Assembly (NCBI RefSeq): GCF_018100795.1
Contig: NZ_JAGJDY010000001.1
Coordinates: forward strand, 248,001 to 312,000
Direction: 5' to 3'
Length of the DNA: 64,000 nucleotides
From: Alteromonas sp. MMG017
Lineage (GTDB): Bacteria > Pseudomonadota > Gammaproteobacteria > Enterobacterales > Alteromonadaceae
In this document: positions 37,254 through 46,239 of the stretch, in pieces
Layout of the letters: the number at the start of each line of letters is the position of its first letter
How positions within the stretch are numbered: the stretch's first letter is position 1
Notes under the pieces: model-generated
What the model saw: only the letters and a program-made list of their open reading frames with translations
What the model was told of the DNA's origin: nothing
Database searches by the model: none
Position numbers and translations under genes: made by a program

Positions 37254-38789
37254 ATGGCACAGTCTTCTCAGCATTCATCTAAGCAACGTATTGTCATTGT
37301 TGGCGGCGGAACCGCTGGCTGGTTGTCTGCGGCTATTATTGCAGCCAAACACAACAGTGGCCCTGGTGAATGTGGGCTCGATATTACTTTAATAGAATCT
37401 AGTGACATTCCAACCGTTGGTGTGGGTGAAGGCACTTGGCCTACCATGCGCAATACACTAAAAGATATTGGTTTATCGGAAAAAGAAGTGTTTAGGCGCT
37501 GCTCTGCGGCATTTAAGCAAGGTGGAAAATTCGTTAACTGGGTAAAACCCCAAGGTGACGCTTACTACCACCCTTTCACCGTACCGTTAGGTTATGGCCG
37601 AGTTGAAATGGCGCCATACCTTGATGATATCGCCAACTTTGCCAATGCGACTAATTTCCAGCAGCATGTGTGCGAACAAAATATGGCACCGCGCACGTTA
37701 AGCGAAGCGGAATACAGTAGCGCGCAATCAAATTATGCCTATCATTTAGATGCCGGTGCATTTGCCGACTTACTTAAAGCGTTTTGCAAAGACAAGCTAG
37801 GGGTAAGCCATAAAGTCGCTACCGTCGACAATGTTAAAAAAGCTCACGGCAGTGACAATATTGAATCAATTCAATTAAATGATGGCTCACAATACCATGC
37901 AGACTTGTTTGTGGATTGTTCTGGTTTTCGCTCATTGCTACTTGGTGATGCATTAAATGAACCTCTTATTTCCACTAATGATGTGCTATTCAATAATTCT
38001 GCTATTGCCTTACATGTGCCTTACGATGGCGATTATGAGATAAAGCCTTACACCCAAGCGACCGCACAAGAAGCGGGATGGATTTGGGACATTGGCTTAT
38101 CTTCAAGACGCGGTGTTGGACATGTTTTTTCTACAGACTTCACGTCTGACGATCAAGCAGAGTCTATTCTTCGCAACTACGTGGGCGACACTGACGCTAA
38201 GTTAAAGGCGAAAGTTATCCGATTCGAATCGGGTTATAGAAAGCAAATCTGGAAAGGAAACTGTGTTGGCGTAGGCCTTTCTGCGGGTTTTGTAGAGCCC
38301 CTTGAAGCCACCGCGTTAATGTTAATCGAAATATCAGCACGTTATATTGCTGAGCAAATGCCGCTTCCCCAAGCTGCTATGCCTATTGTAAGCCAACGAT
38401 TTAATAAGCAAATGCAGTATCGCTGGCAACGTATTATCGATTTTCTAAAACTGCATTATATTTTCAACCAGCGAAGCGAACCTTATTGGGTAGCGAATAG
38501 AGACCCATCTTCCATTCCTGAATCGCTAAAAGAAGATCTTGAAATATGGAAATATAGAGGCCCTCAGATAGCCGACTTTTCCGCGGCTATCGAGCTTTTT
38601 CCTGCTGCAAGTTATCAGTATGTACTTTACGGCATGGGTTTTTCTCCCGACTTTAGTTTGCAGTCTCACTTCTATCAAGATCAAGCGCTTGCAGATAAAG
38701 TAATGAATCAAAATAAGCTCATTACTCAACAAAAATTAAGTAGCCTTCCTAACCATCGCGATTACATTTCGCAATGGTTAGAAGGGTAA
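37254..38789 (+). CDS. tryptophan halogenase-like flavoprotein of a sugar-uptake locus
   Basis: A 511-residue FAD protein of the tryptophan-halogenase family. It has GGGTAG at residues 17-22, GVGEGTWPTM near 57-65, Lys92 in GGKFVNW at the place of the catalytic lysine, and Glu351 in FVEPLEATAL at the place of the active-site glutamate. The WxWxIP motif of flavin-dependent halogenases is altered to WIWDIG (Trp276, Trp278, Gly281), so the classical proline is missing. Genes like this recur beside TonB receptors and SapC-like genes in Caulobacter, Xanthomonas and Alteromonas, where no halogenated product is known. The true substrate is unknown. The SapC-like gene begins 15 bases after it. Confidence 0.88.
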   Translation: MAQSSQHSSKQRIVIVGGGTAGWLSAAIIAAKHNSGPGECGLDITLIESSDIPTVGVGEGTWPTMRNTLKDIGLSEKEVFRRCSAAFKQGGKFVNWVKPQGDAYYHPFTVPLGYGRVEMAPYLDDIANFANATNFQQHVCEQNMAPRTLSEAEYSSAQSNYAYHLDAGAFADLLKAFCKDKLGVSHKVATVDNVKKAHGSDNIESIQLNDGSQYHADLFVDCSGFRSLLLGDALNEPLISTNDVLFNNSAIALHVPYDGDYEIKPYTQATAQEAGWIWDIGLSSRRGVGHVFSTDFTSDDQAESILRNYVGDTDAKLKAKVIRFESGYRKQIWKGNCVGVGLSAGFVEPLEATALMLIEISARYIAEQMPLPQAAMPIVSQRFNKQMQYRWQRIIDFLKLHYIFNQRSEPYWVANRDPSSIPESLKEDLEIWKYRGPQIADFSAAIELFPAASYQYVLYGMGFSPDFSLQSHFYQDQALADKVMNQNKLITQQKLSSLPNHRDYISQWLEG

Positions 38790-38804
38790 TGGAACGATAA
38801 AAGC

Positions 38805-39554
38805 ATGACGAACTTTGAAACTGTATCACCAGAAAAGCATAACCAAATCCGTATCGATGAAAGCAAGCTTATTAGCCAGTTTTCAACATCACATTTGGTC
38901 AATATCGAAATAGGCGAAGCGATACAAGCTGCGGGCGAATATCCTTTGTTTTTCAGTAAAGTATCGAATGCTAATCAATGGGCACTATCTGCTCTTTGTG
39001 GTTTAGCGCCGGGTGAAAATGTGTTTGAAATTAAGCAATCTTGGCAGGCACTTTACACACCACTTAGTTTGAAGACGCTACCTTTTACGCTTCAATTTGA
39101 AACGGCTGAGCAAGAGCCTACGGTATTAATTGATACCCACTCACCTGCTGTTTCTTACAGTGAGGGCGAGGCACTTTATTTATCCACCAATCGACCGACT
39201 GCGTATTTTGACAACAAGAAAAAATTACTTAAAGAGCGCGTGTCAGCCATGTCGCAAACGGCAAGTATTCTTAATGAAATAGCGGAATTAGGCCTGATTC
39301 AACCTGTCGATTTGGTCATTGAGTTTTCTGATAACACACAACAGCGGGTTGGCGGTTTAGCCACTCTTAACGAACACCGTATTCAAGCTCTCACCGCTGA
39401 AGAGCTAAATACGTTAAATCAAAAAAATGTCCTTTCTGTCGTTTTCAATATTCTTGGTTCTATCTTTCAAGTAAACAGGTTAATTCGATTCCATAACACG
39501 AAATTCCCTGACCGCTCTGTAAGCAATATTAAATTCGAAACCAGCAAGTCATAA
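38805..39554 (+). CDS. SapC family protein
   Basis: A 249-residue soluble protein without a signal peptide. The sequence EYPLFFSKVSNANQWALSAL, then GLAPGENVFEIKQSWQALYT and PLSLKTLPFTLQFE, matches the SapC-like family (PF07277) pattern: F.K....W...ALCGL.PGENVF followed by a W..LY.P...PF.L block. A GEALYLSTNRPTAYFDNKKK stretch and a helical C-terminal half follow. The name comes from Campylobacter S-layer literature. In proteobacterial TonB loci the role is unknown. It lies between the halogenase-like gene and the sodium symporter, in the same transcription unit. Confidence 0.78.
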   Translation: MTNFETVSPEKHNQIRIDESKLISQFSTSHLVNIEIGEAIQAAGEYPLFFSKVSNANQWALSALCGLAPGENVFEIKQSWQALYTPLSLKTLPFTLQFETAEQEPTVLIDTHSPAVSYSEGEALYLSTNRPTAYFDNKKKLLKERVSAMSQTASILNEIAELGLIQPVDLVIEFSDNTQQRVGGLATLNEHRIQALTAEELNTLNQKNVLSVVFNILGSIFQVNRLIRFHNTKFPDRSVSNIKFETSKS

Positions 39555-39575
39555 CCCTTAGCGAGGAGCTTATAA

Positions 39576-41039
39576 ATGTTTTCCAGCACTATCCAAGTGT
39601 CTGTTTTTGTATTCGTGACTGCCCTAATCGGTTTTTTAACCTATTTAAGTTGTCGCGGTCAAAATCGTAGTTCGCAAAACCAAAACCGAGAATACTTTCT
39701 TGCTGGTGGTGGCCTTGCATGGTACTTCGTAGCCGGAAGTATCACGCTTACTAACCTAAGTACCGATCAATTAGTGGGTATGAACGGAAACCAAATGGCG
39801 CTTCTTGCGTTATGGGAGTTTTCCGCTGTGGTAGGTTTATTTGTTTTAGCTAAGGTATTCTTGCCGGTTTACTACAAATTCAAATGCACCACGACCACTG
39901 AGCTGCTAGAACAGCGCTATCACGATAAACACATTCGAGCGGTAATTAGTGCATTGTTCTTTTTAGGTAGTGCACTAATTTTCTGCCCTGCGGTTATCTA
40001 CTCCGGCTCATTGTTTATGCAGTCTATGTTCGGTGTAGATTTACCTCTTATGTACATTGCAGTGACTTTTGTAGTTGTAGGTGCGCTATACGCTATCTTC
40101 GGAGGTCTTAGAGCCGTTGCGGTTTCAGATACGTACTCAGGCGTATTACTGCTTACTATGGCTGTGTTAGTGGTTATATTGGCACTTCAAGCTATCGATT
40201 ATAACTTCGATGGTATTCCAGTAGAGCGACTAACACTGATTGGCGACAACGACTCACCAATTCCATGGCATACACTACTCACCGGTATGATCTTCATTCA
40301 GATGTTTTATTGGGGAACCAACCAGGTTATTACTCAGCGTGCTATGGCTGCGCCATCATTGAAAGAAGCACAAAAGGGTGTATTTGCCGCAGCAGGCATT
40401 CGCTTACTAATCGTGCCAGCAATCATCGTGATCCCTGGCATAGTATCTTACAAACTGTTTGGCGATATTGGTGATAGTGCTTACGGAAAAATTGTAGCCA
40501 CTGTATTACCAGATTGGTTGTCGGGTGTATTCGCAGCTGCGATGGCTGCCGCAGTACTGACTACATTCAATAGTAACTTGAACTCAGCCACTGCCTTGTA
40601 TGTGTGTGATATTCACGAAAGCTACGTTAACAAGACACCAAATGTTCCAAAACTCAGTGGTTACGTTACGGTACTGCTTTGTTTAGTGTCGTTAGCGCTT
40701 ATCCCTGTTTACCAGCAAGCCGATAGCATTATTAACCTTATTCAACAGCTTTACGGATTGTTAAGCATGCCTATCTTATCGGTATTTATTGTGGGCTTGT
40801 TGTTTAGAAATGTTCATGCGAATGCGGCGATTGGTTCGGTACTCTTTGGTGTCGCCTTGTACTCGGCAATGTCTTTTGAGTTCTCTCCTATGTATGCACC
40901 TTTTGGGCTGCACTACATTCACTTAATGTTTGTCACTCTGATTGCCTGTGTATCATTTGCACTAATATCTAATAAGGTCATCTTCAATCAGAAAGCTGAA
41001 TTTAGTTTGGCTTTGTACAAAGAAGAAAAAGCTCAGTAA
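39576..41039 (+). CDS. sodium:solute symporter (SSS family), probable galactoside or galactose transporter
   Basis: A 487-residue polytopic membrane protein with about 13 hydrophobic segments and SSS-family motifs: EYFLAGGGLAWYFVAGSITL near residues 39-58, NLSTDQLVGMNG, the GGLRAVAVSDTYSGVLLL segment, and NQVITQRAMAAPSLKEAQKG. A strong GAGGAGC ribosome site precedes the ATG. Members use a sodium gradient to bring sugars across the inner membrane. Position between the receptor operon and the alpha-galactosidase suggests an alpha-galactoside or galactose, but sugar specificity cannot be read from sequence. Confidence 0.9.
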   Translation: MFSSTIQVSVFVFVTALIGFLTYLSCRGQNRSSQNQNREYFLAGGGLAWYFVAGSITLTNLSTDQLVGMNGNQMALLALWEFSAVVGLFVLAKVFLPVYYKFKCTTTTELLEQRYHDKHIRAVISALFFLGSALIFCPAVIYSGSLFMQSMFGVDLPLMYIAVTFVVVGALYAIFGGLRAVAVSDTYSGVLLLTMAVLVVILALQAIDYNFDGIPVERLTLIGDNDSPIPWHTLLTGMIFIQMFYWGTNQVITQRAMAAPSLKEAQKGVFAAAGIRLLIVPAIIVIPGIVSYKLFGDIGDSAYGKIVATVLPDWLSGVFAAAMAAAVLTTFNSNLNSATALYVCDIHESYVNKTPNVPKLSGYVTVLLCLVSLALIPVYQQADSIINLIQQLYGLLSMPILSVFIVGLLFRNVHANAAIGSVLFGVALYSAMSFEFSPMYAPFGLHYIHLMFVTLIACVSFALISNKVIFNQKAEFSLALYKEEKAQ

Positions 41040-41046
41040 CACTAAA

Positions 41047-41082
41047 CAGGGAAGGTGTTGTGCAAACACCTTCCCTGGTTTT
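41047..41082 (+). terminator. strong Rho-independent terminator after the symporter gene
   Basis: A 13-bp perfect stem (CAGGGAAGGTGTT with its complement) has a five-base GTGCA loop followed by GTTTTC. It closes the receptor-to-symporter unit, so the alpha-galactosidase gene needs its own promoter. Confidence 0.88.
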
Positions 41083-41160
41083 CATACAAAATAATAACAA
41101 TACGGCAAGGCTATTCTTGGTCTGATTTCTCATTGCCTCAAAACCGCGTTATCATTGATA

Positions 41161-41174
41161 GTAAAACGTTTACC
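41161..41174. promoter_or_regulatory. LacI/GalR-type operator upstream of the alpha-galactosidase gene
   Basis: GTAAAACGTTTACC contains the 11-mer AAACGTTTACC and lies 105 bases before the alpha-galactosidase ATG, downstream of the preceding terminator. It therefore sits where a promoter-proximal operator is expected. Confidence 0.7.
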
Positions 41175-41279
41175 CTATCTAATAGAATTGACTTAAGCTG
41201 CACTACTTTGTGTGCTATAAATTGCTAACAAACTAAGTGCTATCTACACTGTTTACAACTTTATAACTGTGAGGTTTTC

Positions 41280-43424
41280 ATGTCGTCATTATCGGCCTTC
41301 GCTCGCTTATCCAATGAAAAAACGACTTTAATTTTTGACTGCCAAGGGCGCATGCCTACTTTGATTTACTATGGCCAGCAGTTGAACAATGCAACGACGC
41401 AAGAGATGCTTGCGCTGCTTAACACCCGCCAAGAAGCCAAATGTGCGCCGGTTATCGAGCCTCCTATTTCTTTAGTGCCAACCCACGGTGAAGGGGTGAC
41501 GGGCTCACCTGGCCTTGAAATTTCAGGGGATGCAGATCAGTGGTCGGCAGGTTTTACCTTGTCGGATATTCAGCAAACCGATACCAGCGTAACGTTTACA
41601 GCGGTCGATACTGACAGAAAAATGCAGTTGGTTACTGAGGTAGTGCTAGATGCTGAAACGACAGTGGCCACATTTACCTCAAGTATCGAAAACCAAGGCG
41701 AAAGCACGTTACAGTTAAATTACTTAAATGCGGCGAGCCTTGCCTTGCCAACGACCATGAGCAAAATTAAAAGCTTTGAAGGTAGATGGTCGAATGAATT
41801 TCAAACTGCCGATCATGATTTGTTTTTCGGTAGTTATGTGCGTGAAAATCGCCGCGGCAAAACATCACACGATACTTTTCCCGGTTTAATTGCGTTTGCT
41901 AATGGAACCGGTGAGCTTGTGGGCGAGTGTTTCGGCTTTCATTTAGGTGCCTCAGCTAACCATAAATTCCGCGCAGAAATGATGGCCGATGGCAGAAGCT
42001 ACGTTCAATTTGGCGAGCTATTGTTTCCAGGTGAAGTGACGCTTAAATCTGGTGAAAGTTATACATCACCCGTGCTTTACGCAGGGTTTGGCGATGCTGG
42101 CTTTTCATCCCTTTCACAGCAGTTCCATAACTTTATTCGAAGCAATGTGTTAACCCACAGCGCTGACATCACCAGTGCAAACAACAAGCCTCGCCCTGTT
42201 CATTACAACACGTGGGAAGGTATTTATTTCGACCACGATGAAGCCACACTCAAAGCGCTTGCCGATAAAGTAGCACCGCTAGGCATAGAGCGTTTTGTAC
42301 TAGATGACGGCTGGTTTAAAGGCCGTAGAAACGACAAAGCGGGCTTAGGTGACTGGACTGTTGATAAAGCCATTTACCCAGAAGGGCTAGATGGGCTTAT
42401 TGACCACGTTACCGATAAAGGCATGGAATTCGGAATATGGTTTGAACCAGAAATGGTTAACCCAGATAGCGACTTGTACCGCGCACATCCTGAGTGGGCA
42501 CTGCACACCAAGAATAACCCTCATGTTCCGTTTCGAAATCAGTACGTTCTTGATTTAACGAACCCTGAAGTGGTTGAATACCTATATAAAGTCATCACCG
42601 ACGTACTAAGCACCTACCCTAAAATCAGCTATATTAAGTGGGACATGAACCGCGATGTGAATCATCCAGGAAACCTTAAAGGTAAACCTGCAATGCATGG
42701 CCAAATGGCGGCTTTATATACCCTAATTGACCGTGTTAAAGCAGCACATCCGGGTATTGAAATTGAAAGCTGTTGTTCTGGCGGAGGCCGTGTGGACTTG
42801 GGTATTTTACCTCACACCGATCGTTTTTGGACGTCTGATTCTAACGATGCATTAGACCGCTTGTACATTCAGCGTGGTTTCTCATACTTCTTCCCTTCTG
42901 AAGTGATGGGTGCACACGTAGGGCCTCGTGATTGCCATATTACAGGGCGTAACTTACCTATCGAGATTCGTTCAGCAGTATCGATGTTTGGCCACATGGG
43001 TATTGAGATGGACCCTCGTGAGCTCACTGAGCACGAACAAGAGACCCTAAAATCAGCGATTTCGCTATACAAAAAATACCGCCATATTACCCACGGCGGC
43101 GATTTATTCCGTATGGATGACGATGGCCTTAACGTGAAATTCGGCTATGTATCGAAAGATAAAGCGGAAGGTATATTTGCTTACAACAGCGTAAAAGAAA
43201 CTGGCCGTACCATGCCTTCTCGTTTCTATTTTGCAGGGCTTGATGCTGATAAATCATACACCCTTGAACGCGTATGGCCGGGTACCTTAAAAGAGTACTC
43301 ACCGTCGATTTTGCAACAAACCGATGGGCAAGTATTTAGCGGTGAAGCGTTAATGAAGTACGGTATGCAAATGCCGGTATTATTCCCGCAAACTGCGCTT
43401 ATCTATACCGTTAAAGCGGTGTAG
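41280..43424 (+). CDS. alpha-galactosidase, glycoside hydrolase family 36
   Basis: A 714-residue GH36 enzyme, close to the usual 700-750 residues, without a signal peptide and therefore cytoplasmic. It has an N-terminal beta-supersandwich domain, then the barrel with FVLDDGWFKGRRND (about residues 340-353). The nucleophile is Asp455 in YIKWDMNRD. The substrate-binding segment is ESCCSGGGRVDLGIL, and the acid/base is Asp520 in FWTSDSNDALDR. It cleaves terminal alpha-1,6-galactose from melibiose, raffinose and galactomannan oligosaccharides, releasing galactose for the Leloir genes further right. It has its own upstream operator and a terminator downstream. Confidence 0.96.
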   Translation: MSSLSAFARLSNEKTTLIFDCQGRMPTLIYYGQQLNNATTQEMLALLNTRQEAKCAPVIEPPISLVPTHGEGVTGSPGLEISGDADQWSAGFTLSDIQQTDTSVTFTAVDTDRKMQLVTEVVLDAETTVATFTSSIENQGESTLQLNYLNAASLALPTTMSKIKSFEGRWSNEFQTADHDLFFGSYVRENRRGKTSHDTFPGLIAFANGTGELVGECFGFHLGASANHKFRAEMMADGRSYVQFGELLFPGEVTLKSGESYTSPVLYAGFGDAGFSSLSQQFHNFIRSNVLTHSADITSANNKPRPVHYNTWEGIYFDHDEATLKALADKVAPLGIERFVLDDGWFKGRRNDKAGLGDWTVDKAIYPEGLDGLIDHVTDKGMEFGIWFEPEMVNPDSDLYRAHPEWALHTKNNPHVPFRNQYVLDLTNPEVVEYLYKVITDVLSTYPKISYIKWDMNRDVNHPGNLKGKPAMHGQMAALYTLIDRVKAAHPGIEIESCCSGGGRVDLGILPHTDRFWTSDSNDALDRLYIQRGFSYFFPSEVMGAHVGPRDCHITGRNLPIEIRSAVSMFGHMGIEMDPRELTEHEQETLKSAISLYKKYRHITHGGDLFRMDDDGLNVKFGYVSKDKAEGIFAYNSVKETGRTMPSRFYFAGLDADKSYTLERVWPGTLKEYSPSILQQTDGQVFSGEALMKYGMQMPVLFPQTALIYTVKAV

Positions 43425-43453
43425 TGTAGTAAAAAACACATTACATAAAGCTT

Positions 43454-43483
43454 AAAAAAGCGAACCACTAGGTTCGCTTTTTT
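43454..43483. terminator. bidirectional terminator between the alpha-galactosidase and TPR genes
   Basis: AAAAAAGCGAACC and GGTTCGCTTTTTT form a 13-bp stem with an ACTA loop. It serves both convergent genes, and the stop codon of the minus-strand TPR gene (43468-43470) lies inside the loop and stem. Confidence 0.9.
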
Positions 43484-44583
43484 ATTTGTTTTTTGAGGCT
43501 TTTCATTATTTTTGCCAAACGTTTATCACCGTCTTTTGTCACTTTCGCAAGGGTGGTAGAAGCCATTGATACATCATCAGCATTTAGAAACAGCTCGGCT
43601 AAACGTAAGTTAGCCCAGTTCTTACTTGGCAACTGATGGGTATCAATATCTGTCGCCTCTAATTCAGCCAAGTAATAGTTGAGCGCGTTGATACCCGACT
43701 CGGTATATTGACTGGTTTCTACCGCAACCCACCCTATACGATAGGTGCCATAAAGCTGACTAAATTTGCGGTCTGAATAGGTATCCCACGCTTGTGCATC
43801 AGATTTTTGGGCTTTAGCTACACTAGCGCTTAATAAAGGGGTTAGCGCGGCTATCGCGTCATCGTATTCTTCACCATCTATATGCAATCGACCAAGTTCC
43901 AAACGTGCACGAACTTCGAACTCAGGCTGTTCGCTAAGCCCGTTTAACATCGCCTTTGCTTCAGTAGCTTTATCGTCAGCTGCATATACTGTTGCAGTTG
44001 CAAACTTGCCTTCAAGTGCATCCATTTGCGTAATTTTATCGGCAAGTATTTTAGCTTCATCTATATCGCCACCAGCGATAGACGGCGCCACTATGTAAAA
44101 TTGCATTAGCGCCTGATAAACCTCAATTTCATCTGGTGCCACTTCAATCGCTTTTTGTAGGCTCGCTTTGGCTTTTTTGGCATAACCTAGGGCGGAAAAG
44201 ACACTATCCATTGCTTGCGCCCCCATCACGTTAGCCTGCATGTGGTAGGCGCGGTAATTGTCTTTATGATCGTTAACAAATTTAGCCGCCATATCCTCAG
44301 CATCATCTAAATCTGTATTCATTAACGCCGAAATTAACACGTTATATTGCTTCGGAGTTTTCGACGGTATGGGTTCAAGTACGTTCACTATCGTTTCGTA
44401 ATCCTGCGCTTGAAACATAGCGTCTAATGCATCGTCAGAAGGTAATGCGTTAGCATTAGCAAATGAAACAAAGAATGATAAACACAGCAGCACAGCTACA
44501 TGTGCAGCCTTTAACGCGGTAACAGCACATGGAAAAAAACGGTAGAGAGCAGTTAAGTTTTTTTGATTTCGCTGGGGGAACAT
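43468..44583 (-). CDS. exported TPR-repeat protein of unknown function
   Basis: A 371-residue protein with a hydrophobic segment at about residues 28-46 (HVAVLLCLSFFVSFANANA) that looks like a signal peptide with a long n-region. A later start is possible. The rest is helical with TPR-like repeats: AMFQAQDYETIVNVLEPIPS, ASLQKAIEVAPDEIEVYQAL and ARLELGRLHIDGEEYDDAIA. It ends with a very basic tail, KIMKSLKKQIKKRT. No enzymatic motif is visible. It stands alone between the alpha-galactosidase gene and a hydrolase gene. Partner proteins are unknown. Confidence 0.72.
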   Translation of the reverse strand: MFPQRNQKNLTALYRFFPCAVTALKAAHVAVLLCLSFFVSFANANALPSDDALDAMFQAQDYETIVNVLEPIPSKTPKQYNVLISALMNTDLDDAEDMAAKFVNDHKDNYRAYHMQANVMGAQAMDSVFSALGYAKKAKASLQKAIEVAPDEIEVYQALMQFYIVAPSIAGGDIDEAKILADKITQMDALEGKFATATVYAADDKATEAKAMLNGLSEQPEFEVRARLELGRLHIDGEEYDDAIAALTPLLSASVAKAQKSDAQAWDTYSDRKFSQLYGTYRIGWVAVETSQYTESGINALNYYLAELEATDIDTHQLPSKNWANLRLAELFLNADDVSMASTTLAKVTKDGDKRLAKIMKSLKKQIKKRT

Positions 44584-44714
44584 TCCTTTGCCTCAAATGA
44601 ATAAGCGTGAAGTAGTAAACTAGCATGCTTAAAATGACTTCTCTAATTGAATAAGTAACAAAGCATGTCTTTCTAAATGAACTGTTCGCTTATGGGAAAA
44701 ATACAAAGCAAAAC

Positions 44715-44741
44715 CAAAAAAGGCCTAACATGGTTAGGCCT
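44715..44741 (-). terminator. Rho-independent terminator of the secreted hydrolase gene
   Basis: The 9-bp stem AGGCCTAAC/GTTAGGCCT has a three-base loop and is followed on the minus strand by TTTTTTGG. It lies 66 bases after the hydrolase stop. Confidence 0.85.
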
Positions 44742-44806
44742 ACACGCTATTTTTTCGTTATTGAAGATAGTAAGGTTTGCGCCTATATCTTAGGTTTAGA
44801 TTTAGG

Positions 44807-46078
44807 CTAAGGTTTACCATCCATTTTTAAGCCTAACGCATAGCGATTGTCGAAGCCTTTCCAAACTTCTGGCACTTTGCCGTCTACAGCAACTTGCCCA
44901 CTATCGCCTTCAACATCTAAATAAGCACAAAAGTCAGCTTTTCCTTTCACATGGCATTCCATCATAGCCAATGCAAAGTGTTCGTTAATGTCATTCATGG
45001 TTTCTGAACGCCATGCTGGCTCTAAGTAGTGGCCAATATCGAACTCGTGGCCAAATGCCTCTTTAGGGGCGGGATGGGGAGCAATATTGTGTCTGGCATT
45101 TTTGTACGTAAGCAGTTTACTGTTTTCGTTACCCGTATTTTCAAATAACCACTGTATACCTTGGTAACCAGATATATCATCATGATCGCCGGCTACGTAT
45201 AGCATTGGAACTTTAATATTACTGAGTGCATCTTCTGAAAACACTTTGTGTTGACCGCCCCACGGCGCTAACGCCATAGCCGCTTTCCAGCGTGTGTCTA
45301 CGCTTTTAGCGTCGGCGTTGCCACCAGCACAGGTGTTAAGTGCATTTTGTAACGCACTGATAATTTTCGGATCGGTTACGCCAGTAAAACTAGCGGTAGC
45401 TTCAGCGCCAAATTCATAACATCCGCCAACGGTATTCACCGCACCAAAACCACCCATGGAATAGCCAATAAGCCCAGCGTTTTTTGTATCGGCAACACCG
45501 CTGAACAGCGCATGCTCACTCACCGCTTGAAGTGTTAACACTTGATCTCGTGAGCGATTTAATAAGGTACTAGGGAAACCTGCAAAAGGGGCATTAGCGA
45601 AATCTACATCTTCGTTTGTAGAGTCAGTATGGTCTATCCCTGCCACAATATAACCATGAGACGCTAGGTGCTCACCAAGGTAGTACATTATTGTGCGATA
45701 ACCCGTATAGCCGTGTGATAACACAACGATAGGGTAACTGTCTTGCGTTTTTGCCACACTGGCATCGCGAATAGCATCAGCTTGAATGCTAAATTCGTTA
45801 CCACTGCGGGTTTGGTTTTCATACGTTGTTGACGCGCCGCTATCCATAGTGGGATACCAAACTTCCAGTTTCAACGCACGGTCAACAACCTGCCCTTGTA
45901 AGGTAACTACCGGCTTAGGATAGTTAACGGTTAAGGTTCTAACACCCACTTGGTAGGCGCCTTTTTCACTTAGCTCGGGCGTAATATCACTAGGATAGTC
46001 TTGATAAAGCGTCTGCGCTGAATATGCCGGTGTGGCTGCTAATAATGCTGCGGTACATAACAGGGATAACGTTTTCAT
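44807..46078 (-). CDS. secreted alpha/beta hydrolase (PAF-acetylhydrolase/dienelactone-hydrolase-like)
   Basis: A 423-residue exported protein with a clean signal peptide (MKTLSLLCTAALLAATPAYS, cleavage after about residue 20). Residues 112-126 (QDSYPIVVLSHGYTG) give the oxyanion HG. The nucleophile elbow is GYSMGG with Ser207. A probable acid lies in YVAGDHDDISG and the His in KNARHNIAPHP. This fold and the LEVWYPTMDS start resemble the platelet-activating-factor acetylhydrolase/dienelactone hydrolase group. The substrate is unknown. The long gap upstream (46079-46239) holds a degenerate version of the AAACGTTTACC site at 46219-46229. The gene is monocistronic. Confidence 0.82.
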   Translation of the reverse strand: MKTLSLLCTAALLAATPAYSAQTLYQDYPSDITPELSEKGAYQVGVRTLTVNYPKPVVTLQGQVVDRALKLEVWYPTMDSGASTTYENQTRSGNEFSIQADAIRDASVAKTQDSYPIVVLSHGYTGYRTIMYYLGEHLASHGYIVAGIDHTDSTNEDVDFANAPFAGFPSTLLNRSRDQVLTLQAVSEHALFSGVADTKNAGLIGYSMGGFGAVNTVGGCYEFGAEATASFTGVTDPKIISALQNALNTCAGGNADAKSVDTRWKAAMALAPWGGQHKVFSEDALSNIKVPMLYVAGDHDDISGYQGIQWLFENTGNENSKLLTYKNARHNIAPHPAPKEAFGHEFDIGHYLEPAWRSETMNDINEHFALAMMECHVKGKADFCAYLDVEGDSGQVAVDGKVPEVWKGFDNRYALGLKMDGKP

Positions 46079-46239
46079 AATTTGCTAATTTTTTGTTAAT
46101 TATTGTGCATAGCCTATATTACCTCTATGACCTTATTACACAAGGCATAGCCCATTGATTAAATGAATTGTCATCAATAAGACTGGTAAATTTAAACGGC
46201 AATTTTGAGAACAAGAAATGTAAACGTATAACCTAAAGG

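Noticed and set aside
37254..38789. Antibiotic-type tryptophan halogenase in a biosynthetic cluster
   Set aside because: No other secondary-metabolite genes are near, the WxWxIP motif is altered, and the context is sugar uptake.
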